Below, piece after piece: positions 29,201 to 36,510 of a DNA stretch of 64,000 nt (positions are counted from its first letter, which is position 1; every line of letters starts with the position of its first letter). The stretch is from positions 62,001-126,000 of IMG/VR virus record IMGVR_UViG_3300032236_001024. One strand, given 5' to 3'. A model generated the notes under the pieces. The model did no database searches. It had not been told where the DNA came from and saw nothing but the letters and a program-made list of their open reading frames with translations. The position numbers and the translations under genes were made by a program. The stretch comes from a virus.

Positions 29201-30242
29201 TTCAAAATCATCTGGCGCCCAAACAAATAATATATTAAAATCTTATGCGTTTTCGTTAAATACTTGGTATCATGTTGCTGTTGTTTCTAATGGTTCTACT
29301 CTTACATTCTATGTAAATGGTACATCAATTGGTTCTGGTGCGATAACAACTTGGACGGATACAACAACATATGCTATTGGTGGCGGTGGTAACTCGCCAT
29401 ATGGTTATTATTTTCCTGGATATATGTCAAATTTTCGAGTTGTAAAAGGTATTGCTGTTTATACTGGTAATTTTAATCCTCCACAATCACATCTAACAGC
29501 TGTTCCTGGAACTTCGCTTCTAACTTGTCAGTCAAGCACATTGGTAGACAATTCAACAAATGCATTTACAATAACTAATAATGGTTCAGTAACAACATAT
29601 AAACCACCATATTCACCATTTTATGCTGCATCGTTTAATGGTAGCAGTCAGTATTTAAGAGTTGCAAGTAATGCTGCCTTTTCTATGGGAACTGGTGATT
29701 TTACTTTTGAATTTTGGATTTATCCAACATCATTTGCTACCGCTTCGTTTCCATTAGACCTAAGAGGTGGCGTAACATTAAATCCAGCTCCATTATTTTA
29801 TATGGACACTACTGGAGCTATGGTTTTGGGCATACCCAATGGTGCAACAACTGCATATCCAGCGTCTGTACCATCGCTCACTTTAAATGCTTGGAATCAT
29901 GTTGCTTGGGTAAGAGCATCCGGATTTACATCTGCGTATTTAAATGGTGTTTATTCCAATGGTAGTGCAGATACTAACACATACGGACAATATGGTGTTA
30001 GTATTGGAGCCACAGGTGGTTCTGCTGTAAATTTATTTCCTGGATATATATCAAATCTTCGTATAGTAAAAGGCGTTGCTGTTTATACTTCAGCATTTAC
30101 ACCTCCCACTAGTCAATTGACAGCAATATCTGGTACATCATTACTTACTTGTCAATCTAGTACGTTAATTGATAATTCAACCAATGGATTTACTATAACA
30201 AATACAGGATCAGTATCAACAGTTCCTCGTGAACCGTTCTAA
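26211..30242 (+). CDS. Six-module LamG/concanavalin-A-like lectin protein (1343 aa)
   Basis: After a short N-terminal segment the protein contains about six consecutive modules of ~205 residues (near bases 26290, 26925, 27630, 28275, 28960 and 29625). Each module runs SFNGSSQYL, then (F)T(I/V/F)E.W(I/V)(Y/N), then WNHVAW.R, then a YISN(F/L)RIVKG(T)AVYT motif, and ends LLTCQSST..DNSTN.FTITN. This is the LamG/laminin-G-like (concanavalin A-like lectin/glucanase) jelly-roll pattern common in phage and bacterial adhesins, which usually binds carbohydrate. No glycosidase active site was recognised. The start overlaps the preceding collagen-stalk gene. Inferred role: multivalent binding of host surface polysaccharide. 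Confidence 0.85.
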   Translation: MAVASRLDSVGNFTVANTGILDEISSSDPNQYSVYSTSSNNSYLSISSASVPATGPFTIEAWIYTTVSATQTIYSQYLQSGDANRWHFSIDNNTGYKLSFSHGTAATAWGSTVVPLNQWNHVAVTRDSSNNLRFFLNGVLDGTTASYTATLSQNAPRISGFLNTGVSQYNFQGYISNFRIVSGTAVYTNSFIPSKAPLTAIPSTVLLTCQSSTFIDNSSSAKTITNAGLVTTYLPPQSDFYAASFNGSSQYISIPNAAGVASYASDFTVEFWMYPTALVSGTYGLAGQYRLSNGRSWLITVGSNGYIQVSNGTTASGSYVGAAVVGAWTHVAWVRSGSIWYLYINGIQQSSPASNGTPAASTENIIIGANGDAASPTWFFPGYISNFRIVKGTALYTGAFKPDINFTPVSGTSVLTLQNSSLVDNSTNIYTITNSTSVTSSLIRSPNFLTTASQQSFDGNHKVGGIYDEVTITPSNQYATSFSGSSQYISVPSGPFVIGTSNFTAECWINSNNLASNPVFIDNWALASGNLTGQWQLTANATTITFWYGTGTNTQSSVSGSFAFSANTWYHVAAVREGTGTNQFKIYVNGNVVATGTISASLGVSVAGSIGRQTSNQFFMGGYISNVRVVIGTAVYTRNFIPPVAPLAAVPGTTLLTCQNATTVDNSFYAYSLTNNSTTVYNPPYPTFYATSFSGSGQYLDTPSSATLTLGTGDFTIESWVYWKGGANRIVGGSGTNDTVFNVVMDVANDGSFNFGGWTTGTKSTLKITQNTWNHFAWTRVGTTERFFVNGVLSDTVTRSFNFSATTSVGIGHITNTNGLWNGYISNLRIVKGLSLYNSAFTPSQTNLTAVTGTVLLTCQNATIIDNSTNAFTITNTGTVTVLPAAPFTSVRQQYSSGDYLVSGVFDEVTAINESYSASFNGSSQYLSFTGTSSVQLSGSPFTVECWINLTGYSAGYGPSSNVYAGALFWNDYAGGGNGFELVLAGTSSSWTSIYFYSKSSGAQTNNILKSYAFSLNTWYHVAVVSNGSTLTFYVNGTSIGSGAITTWTDTTTYAIGGGGNSPYGYYFPGYMSNFRVVKGIAVYTGNFNPPQSHLTAVPGTSLLTCQSSTLVDNSTNAFTITNNGSVTTYKPPYSPFYAASFNGSSQYLRVASNAAFSMGTGDFTFEFWIYPTSFATASFPLDLRGGVTLNPAPLFYMDTTGAMVLGIPNGATTAYPASVPSLTLNAWNHVAWVRASGFTSAYLNGVYSNGSADTNTYGQYGVSIGATGGSAVNLFPGYISNLRIVKGVAVYTSAFTPPTSQLTAISGTSLLTCQSSTLIDNSTNGFTITNTGSVSTVPREPF

Positions 30243-30248
30243 TAAATA
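30242..30248 (+). promoter_or_regulatory. Late promoter-like motif (ATAAATA)
   Basis: TAATAAATAGA directly at the stop of the six-module LamG gene, 23 bases before the ATG of the next stalk gene. Confidence 0.6.
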
Positions 30249-30271
30249 GATAAAAGCAAACAGGATTAACA

Positions 30272-30904
30272 ATGGCAAAGCTTCAAGGTGGCACAAGAAT
30301 ATATGGTACAGCTAACGTAGATTCAAATCTCTACGTAACTAGCACAGTCAATGCTGCATCATTTACTATTGGTTCAAACTTTACTGCAAATACTACTAGA
30401 TTGGGAATAGGTGTTCCTATTCTAGCTAACAATGCTATTGGTACAGCTGGACAAGTTTTAACATCAAATTCTACTGGTGGACTATATTGGTATATTGGTC
30501 CAACTGGTTATTCTGGTTCTGTTGGATATGTAGGATCGACAGGATATGTAGGATCGGTTGGTTATTTTGGTTCTGTTGGATATGTAGGATCGACAGGATA
30601 TGTAGGATCAGTAGGTTATGTAGGCTCTGCAAGTACTGTAATAGGATATACTGGTTCTCCTGGTACTGGCGGTGGTGGTTCTGGTAACGGATATACTGGT
30701 TCAGCTGGATATACTGGTTCAGCAGCAGGACCAATTGGATATACTGGTTCTCCTGGTAGCGGTGGTTCTGGTGGTGGTTTCTCCAATGGTCAATCAATTG
30801 CAGTTGCAAATCTAGCGTTTACAAATTCTACATCTAGTAGTACAGGAATAGCGTATATGTTTGTTAACACAGTTTCTTATAGTATTGATACGGTTTTTGT
30901 ATAA
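30272..30904 (+). CDS. Short collagen-like stalk protein (210 aa)
   Basis: N-terminus MAKLQGGTRIYGTANVDSNL is related to the starts of the 34689 and 35435 products. A small beta segment (VLTSNSTGGLYWY) is followed by a collagen-like run (GYSGSVGYVGS, about residues 80-175). A short tip ends SIDTVFV, matching the C-terminus of the 1090-aa protein (SIDTVFG). The last codons overlap the next LamG gene (ATAATGG). It repeats, in miniature, the stalk-plus-LamG arrangement at 22939-30242. Confidence 0.83.
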   Translation: MAKLQGGTRIYGTANVDSNLYVTSTVNAASFTIGSNFTANTTRLGIGVPILANNAIGTAGQVLTSNSTGGLYWYIGPTGYSGSVGYVGSTGYVGSVGYFGSVGYVGSTGYVGSVGYVGSASTVIGYTGSPGTGGGGSGNGYTGSAGYTGSAAGPIGYTGSPGSGGSGGGFSNGQSIAVANLAFTNSTSSSTGIAYMFVNTVSYSIDTVFV

Positions 30905-33900
30905 TGGCTAACACAGTAAGTAAAGTAGCAAATACTGGTATAATGTATACCAAAGGTGAAATTGATGAATTGTCAATTAATCCAAATGCTCAAGGTAGTA
31001 TATCATTTAATGGTAGTAGTCAATATTTAAGTTTACCAGCTAGTAGTGCTTTTGCTTTTGGTACTGGCGATTTTACTATTGAGTGTTGGGTTAATCCAAC
31101 AACAGCTCCAATTTCAACACCCGTAGCATCAACAGTTAAAGCAATATATGGTTATAGAAATGGCGCTGATACGCTTCCATATTTATATTGGGCGTTTACA
31201 GGTGGCGTTTCATTTGCTGGAGATATAACGACATATTTAGCTTCTAACGTACAATTAACTTTAAATGTTTGGACGCATATTGCTGTTGTTCGTATAGGCA
31301 CAGCAATGAATATGTATATCAATGGAACTTCTGTTGCTTCTAACTCAAGTGTAACACAAAATTTTAGCGATTCAGCAAATGTTAGATATGTTGGATTTTT
31401 TAATGGTACAAATGGTTATTATTGGCCAGGAAATATTTCAAATTTACGTATTGTCAATGGCGTAGGTGTATACACTGGAGCCTTTACTCCTCCTACACAA
31501 CAATTGCAAAAATTACAACTTGCAGGAACAAACATTGCTGCTCTTACCAATTCTGCAAATACATCGTTATTATTGAATACATTATATAATAATGCATTTA
31601 TTGATTCAAGTGATAATAATTTTACAGTTGCTAATACAGCTTCACCAACATCAACACCACAACAACCATTTAATCCTGATGGTAATTATTCATATAATAC
31701 AAATACATCTAGTACTACATCTGGTGCATATATAACTGCTCCAGCGAATGTAAACTATGCATTTGGTACTGGCGATTTTACTGTTGAAGCTTGGGTTTAT
31801 ATAACAACTGCAGCTGGTTCATCAGCTTTTTTTGGACCTTGGACAGGAACAGCTTCAACTAGTGCATGGGTTTTTACACAAGGCGCTACTGCAACAAATC
31901 TTAGGTTTGGTGTTTCAAATGGATCAGCAACTACGTTTGTTGAAGGTACTGGTGGTTTAACATCAATAAACAAATGGATTCATATTGCAGCAGTAAGAAT
32001 AAGCGGAAACATAGTATTATATTCAGATGGTGTTTCAGTTTATTCTGGAGCATTATCGCAAAATATATCTGTATCTTCACAGGTATTACAAATTAATGGT
32101 ATTAATGGCTTAACATTTTTAACAACTGGATATATTTCCAATGTAAGAGTTGTTAAAGGTGTAGGTGTATACACTGGAACCTTTACTCCACCAACTACAC
32201 CATTAAGAGCAATACAATCAGCTGGAGCAAATATTGCTGCTATCACAGGAAATACAACAGTATTTACAAGTTTGCTTACTTGTCAATCAAAAACTTTAAA
32301 AGATAATGGCGCTAATAACGTTACGTTATCTGTTCCATCAACAATAAAACCAGTTCTATATTCGAATACAATACCATTTTCTAATGTATCTTTTGCAAAT
32401 AGTGGTTTGCCTGTAAGTAAACATTATAGCAACGGGGCATTACAAATAGTTGGTTCATTAGATGAAGTATCATTGAATACAAACATGGCTGGTAGTGTTA
32501 GTTTCAATGGTACAACTCAATATTTGGTTCTGCCATTGAACGAAGCATTTAATATTGGCACTGGTGATTTTACTTTTGATGCTTGGATAATGCCAACAAA
32601 TGCTACTATTCCACAGTGGGCGTGTATTTTTGGTGGTGTTAACTATGGTTCATCTTCAGATTATGTGTTTCAAGCTGGTTCTGGTCCCAACGTTGGTAAT
32701 TATCCGTATGCGAATTTTACTAACTCACAGGCAGATAATATAAATTCTTCTGTTGCATTAGTGCCATTTAAATGGCAGCATATAGCTTTAAGTCGTAAAT
32801 CTGGCGTCACAGCTATGTTTATTGATGGGGTTTTAACTGGAACTTATTATAACCCAAATAATTCTATGAACAATACTTTACAAAAGGGTATTGGTGGTGG
32901 ATATAATGGTAACGTCAATACATTGTTCCCTGGGTATATTTCTAATGTTCGTCTAGTTAAAGGATTAGCAGTTTATTCTGGTATATGGAATTCGCCAACT
33001 ACAGCATTAACAACAACGAGTCAAAATGCTACTGCTGCTCAGGTAAGTTTATTAACAGCTCAGTCAGCAACTATTGTTGATAATTCTACTAATGCATTTA
33101 CCATTACTAACAATAATACAGTTACAAGCGGCAATTCAATAATACCATTTGCTAGCACATATAGTTATCAGTTTAATGGAACTAGTCAATACTTAACTGT
33201 TCCTAATAATGCAGCATTTCAATTTGGTACAGGTGAATTTACCGTAGAATGCTGGGTTTATCCAACAGCAGCTGCTGATGCTGCAATATATTCTAAAAGA
33301 GCAACAAGTTCTATTTATGCTGGCGTCAGTGTACACACCACAGCAGCGGGATTTTTTGCTGTATTTTTAGCAAATGCTGGTGGTACTGCTTGGACAATTA
33401 GTAATACTACAGTTTCAGCTTATTCTATTAATACTTGGTATCATATTGTAGTAACGAAAAAAACTACATTATATGGTTCACATATTTATTTTTATGTTAA
33501 TGGTTCTCTTAAATATAGAGGCACTATGAATACTGGTGCATCAGTTGCAATTTTTGATGATGCTGCTGCAGTAGCAATTGGAGCAGGTTCATCAACAACG
33601 CCATCATTTTATTTTCCAGGTTATATATCAAATCTTCGTGTTGTTAAAGGTACTGCGTTATATCAGAACCAAACTATATTTACTCCGCCATCTAGATCAT
33701 TAGACACAACACAACAAGCAAGTGCAAATATTGCAGCTATTACTAATAAATCTCAAGTTAGTTTGTTATTAGAAACAGCAAAACTTAATTATATTGATAC
33801 AAGCTTGTATAGTCATGCAATAACAAAAGGTGGAACACCTCCTTCATCTGTACAAAGTCCATTTTTAACAAATCCAAGTGGTTATTTTAGTAATTTATTT

Positions 33901-34662
33901 AATGGAACATCACAGTATCTTTCTGTTCCAAACGGTGCTGTGTCTAGTTTAGGAACAGCAACTGATTTCACTTTAGAAGCTTGGATATATCCAACTACAT
34001 TAACACCTGGTGGAGGTGGATTATCTAACGGAGTTGCTTTGTTTGGTGCATATGGTGCAACAGGAACTATTACGGGATTTTCTTTTTTCTTTTTAAATAC
34101 TGGTGCTTTATACTTTAGCTCTTATGTTGCTGGCACACAACAAGCTTTGCAAGCTACAAATAATTTTGTTACAACTAATAGTTGGCAGCATGTAGCAATC
34201 ACACGTTCAGGATCAACATATAGAATGTTTGTGAATGGTGTATCTGTAACATTTACAGGTTCAATAACACAATCACTGGATACTACTAATCCAGTTAATA
34301 TTGGCGGATTAGTATATACTACATATTATGATTATTTTACTGGATATATTTCTAACGCTCGTATTGTAAAAGGTACAGCTGTCTACACATCAAACTTTAC
34401 ACCTTCTACATCACCATTAACAGCAATAACTAATACATATCTTCTAACTTGTCAATCTGCTATAGTAACAAGAGATAACTCAACTAACGTATTTACAATA
34501 ACAAATACTGGAACAGTAACAGCAATTGATAATTTTACCCCATTTACTGCTTTGGCTAATACTGCACCAACAATTACATCTGGTACAACATTAAGAAAAC
34601 AATATGATAGTGGTAATATACAAATTATTAACCAATTCGATGAATCAACAGGAACAGCATAA
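30904..34662 (+). CDS. Five-module LamG/concanavalin-A-like lectin protein (1252 aa)
   Basis: Paralogue of the 26211 protein with about five ~220-residue modules (near bases 30985, 31680, 32490, 33165 and 33880). It shows the same landmarks: SFNGSSQYLS, GTGDFT(I/V)E.WV, W.HIAVVR, YISNLRVVKG and T.LLT.QS. The N-terminal lead (TGIMYTKGEIDEL) resembles the equivalent region of the paralogue (TGILDEI). It probably binds surface glycan; the partner is the short stalk upstream. Modules differ enough to suggest different ligands or escape from recombination. Confidence 0.84.
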   Translation: MANTVSKVANTGIMYTKGEIDELSINPNAQGSISFNGSSQYLSLPASSAFAFGTGDFTIECWVNPTTAPISTPVASTVKAIYGYRNGADTLPYLYWAFTGGVSFAGDITTYLASNVQLTLNVWTHIAVVRIGTAMNMYINGTSVASNSSVTQNFSDSANVRYVGFFNGTNGYYWPGNISNLRIVNGVGVYTGAFTPPTQQLQKLQLAGTNIAALTNSANTSLLLNTLYNNAFIDSSDNNFTVANTASPTSTPQQPFNPDGNYSYNTNTSSTTSGAYITAPANVNYAFGTGDFTVEAWVYITTAAGSSAFFGPWTGTASTSAWVFTQGATATNLRFGVSNGSATTFVEGTGGLTSINKWIHIAAVRISGNIVLYSDGVSVYSGALSQNISVSSQVLQINGINGLTFLTTGYISNVRVVKGVGVYTGTFTPPTTPLRAIQSAGANIAAITGNTTVFTSLLTCQSKTLKDNGANNVTLSVPSTIKPVLYSNTIPFSNVSFANSGLPVSKHYSNGALQIVGSLDEVSLNTNMAGSVSFNGTTQYLVLPLNEAFNIGTGDFTFDAWIMPTNATIPQWACIFGGVNYGSSSDYVFQAGSGPNVGNYPYANFTNSQADNINSSVALVPFKWQHIALSRKSGVTAMFIDGVLTGTYYNPNNSMNNTLQKGIGGGYNGNVNTLFPGYISNVRLVKGLAVYSGIWNSPTTALTTTSQNATAAQVSLLTAQSATIVDNSTNAFTITNNNTVTSGNSIIPFASTYSYQFNGTSQYLTVPNNAAFQFGTGEFTVECWVYPTAAADAAIYSKRATSSIYAGVSVHTTAAGFFAVFLANAGGTAWTISNTTVSAYSINTWYHIVVTKKTTLYGSHIYFYVNGSLKYRGTMNTGASVAIFDDAAAVAIGAGSSTTPSFYFPGYISNLRVVKGTALYQNQTIFTPPSRSLDTTQQASANIAAITNKSQVSLLLETAKLNYIDTSLYSHAITKGGTPPSSVQSPFLTNPSGYFSNLFNGTSQYLSVPNGAVSSLGTATDFTLEAWIYPTTLTPGGGGLSNGVALFGAYGATGTITGFSFFFLNTGALYFSSYVAGTQQALQATNNFVTTNSWQHVAITRSGSTYRMFVNGVSVTFTGSITQSLDTTNPVNIGGLVYTTYYDYFTGYISNARIVKGTAVYTSNFTPSTSPLTAITNTYLLTCQSAIVTRDNSTNVFTITNTGTVTAIDNFTPFTALANTAPTITSGTTLRKQYDSGNIQIINQFDESTGTA

Positions 34663-34665
34663 ATA
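34659..34665 (+). promoter_or_regulatory. Late promoter-like motif (ATAAATA)
   Basis: GCATAAATATG overlaps the stop of the LamG gene, 23 bases before the ATG at 34689. Confidence 0.58.
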
Positions 34666-34688
34666 TGAAAAACAATAGGATTTAAAAG

Positions 34689-35432
34689 ATGGCAAAATTA
34701 CTTGGTGGTTCTAGAGTTTACGGTTCGTTGACAGTTGACGGTGCAATTATTGCAGGCGTGGGTGGTGGTGGGTTTCAAAATATGGTTGTGTTTACAACTG
34801 GAACGAGTGCGACATATACCTTTCCTACTGCTCTTCAAACTCCTGGAGCAAGATTTAAAGTAACTGTAATTGGTGGTGGTGGTCAAGGTGGTGGAACTTC
34901 AACCACTGCGGGAATGACTGGGGCTGGAGGAGGTTCTGGGGCTTTAATTGCTGTCATATTAACTGTCGTTTCTGGTCAATATACATTAACATATACTGTT
35001 GGTTCAGGCGGTGCTGGCGCTGGTACAAATTCTACAGGAACTCCTGGTGGCGCTTCCAGCATTACATATAATTCATTAACATATACAGCAGGTGGTGGGG
35101 ATGGTGGTCCTACAGCTACAGCAGGTAATTATGGTTTTGGTGGTACTGTTACAGGGCAAATTACATCAACTACTACTAACGCATTAGTTTTAACAGGTGG
35201 TCAGAGTAGTTATTCAGGAACTTCTGCTGCTGTTAGTCCTATTAATGCGAAAGGAGCCGATACTCCATTAGGCTATGGATTTGGTGGCCCAATGCATGGA
35301 GTTAATACTGGTGCAGCTGGTGTAGCGGCATCTGGATATGGTGCAGGAGGTTCTGGCGCAAAAAATGGTAGCGGTACAGTTGCATATGCTGGTGGTAATG
35401 GTACTGGTGGCATCATTATTTTTGAGTATTAA
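34689..35432 (+). CDS. Glycine-rich phage adhesin-like protein
   Basis: 247 aa. N-terminus MAKLLGGSRVYGSLTVDG is the MAKLxGG module shared with 30272 and, more loosely, 35435. Then a beta domain (TYTFPTALQTPGARFKVTVIG) leads into long Gly-rich runs (GGGGQGGG, AGGGSG, GGAGAG) ending GGIIIFEY. This plan (TFP....RFKV...GGGGGGG ... (G)IIIFEY) is common in phage tail fibre tip and adhesin proteins with a glycine-rich receptor-binding domain. The next gene is a paralogue. Confidence 0.78.
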   Translation: MAKLLGGSRVYGSLTVDGAIIAGVGGGGFQNMVVFTTGTSATYTFPTALQTPGARFKVTVIGGGGQGGGTSTTAGMTGAGGGSGALIAVILTVVSGQYTLTYTVGSGGAGAGTNSTGTPGGASSITYNSLTYTAGGGDGGPTATAGNYGFGGTVTGQITSTTTNALVLTGGQSSYSGTSAAVSPINAKGADTPLGYGFGGPMHGVNTGAAGVAASGYGAGGSGAKNGSGTVAYAGGNGTGGIIIFEY

Positions 35433-35434
35433 AA

Positions 35435-36142
35435 ATGGCAAAACTTAGAGATACATCAGTTTCCGGAAACTTAACAATAGACAATTCCTTGCTATCTGGA
35501 ACTGGTATTCGTAATGGCTATCAAAATATGGCTATATTTACCACTGGTACTGCAGCTACATTTACATTTCCGGCAGCATTTCAATCTGCTGGTGTTAGAT
35601 TTAAAGTAACTATAGTTGGAGGTGGTGGTGGTGGCGGTGGTACAAACTCAGTTACTGGCGCTTGTGGCGGGGGTGGTGGTGGTGGCGGTGTATGTATAGC
35701 GTATTTAACCATGGTTAGCGGTGTTTATACTTTAACATACACTGTTGGTGCTGCTGGTACTGCTGGAGCAGCTCTTGGTTCAGGTGGCGGTGGAGGTACA
35801 TCTAGTGTTGTTTATAATGGCGTAACATATTCAGCAACTGGTGGTGGTGGTGGTGGACCGTCTACTTCAGGAGTTGGATATGGTACAGGAGGGACTGGAT
35901 CGAATGGAACTTTAAATATACAAGGCGGTTATGGCGCTAGTGGTAGTCAGAGTAGCGCAGTAAATCCTACATGGGGATGGGGCGGAATACCAGCTTTAGG
36001 TTTTGGAATAGGATATTTCATTGGTGGTGGTGGTGGAGGATATAATTATGGGGCGGGAGGTCAAGGAGGTAATAACACCACGCTTGCTACAGGCAGAGGG
36101 GGAGCTGCTGGTGCAGCTGGTCTAGTAATTATCGAATATTAA
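35435..36142 (+). CDS. Glycine-rich phage adhesin-like protein, paralogue
   Basis: 235 aa and collinear with the preceding product: FTFPAAFQSAGVRFKVTIVG, then Gly tracts longer than those upstream (GGGGGGGG and similar), ending GAAGLVIIEY. The start lies three bases after the preceding stop. The two copies agree in the framework and differ in the loops between Gly runs, as expected for duplicated receptor-binding tips. Inferred host-range role. Confidence 0.78.
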   Translation: MAKLRDTSVSGNLTIDNSLLSGTGIRNGYQNMAIFTTGTAATFTFPAAFQSAGVRFKVTIVGGGGGGGGTNSVTGACGGGGGGGGVCIAYLTMVSGVYTLTYTVGAAGTAGAALGSGGGGGTSSVVYNGVTYSATGGGGGGPSTSGVGYGTGGTGSNGTLNIQGGYGASGSQSSAVNPTWGWGGIPALGFGIGYFIGGGGGGYNYGAGGQGGNNTTLATGRGGAAGAAGLVIIEY

Positions 36143-36152
36143 GGATAAACAA

Positions 36153-36488
36153 ATGGCTATTACGTATAATTTCAAAGTAACTAATATTAACTGCTATTCT
36201 GAATATGAATCATTAACTTATCTAGCATTTAATGTTTGCTGGATTTATATTGGAACAGATGGTGAATATACTTCTAATATGATTGGTAATACAGAAATAC
36301 CGTATGATCCTAACACAGAATACATTCCATATGGTCAATTAACAGAAACAGAGGTTATTTCTTGGATTGAACAATATACTGATCCTCAAGTTATTTCAGA
36401 TGCACAGACTCGAATTGAATTAAAAATCAATGAATTGAAAAATCCTATAAATACTATAAACCCTAAGTTGCCTTGGGATTTATCATAA
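36153..36488 (+). CDS. Conserved tail-fibre-neighbour phage protein
   Basis: 111 aa. The pattern W.YIGTDGEYT.......PYDPN.EY.PY..LTE..V..WI matches a small family commonly found beside phage tail fibre genes (I recall it as DUF7936, function unknown). An N-terminal beta part is followed by an acidic helix. It closes the adhesin cluster. Function not known; a fibre accessory role is inferred from location. Confidence 0.72.
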   Translation: MAITYNFKVTNINCYSEYESLTYLAFNVCWIYIGTDGEYTSNMIGNTEIPYDPNTEYIPYGQLTETEVISWIEQYTDPQVISDAQTRIELKINELKNPINTINPKLPWDLS

Positions 36489-36491
36489 ATA
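36485..36491 (+). promoter_or_regulatory. Late promoter-like motif (ATAAATA)
   Basis: ATCATAAATAAAAG overlaps the preceding stop, 19 bases before the ATG at 36511. Confidence 0.58.
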
Positions 36492-36510
36492 AAAGAAAAA
36501 AGAGAGTACC

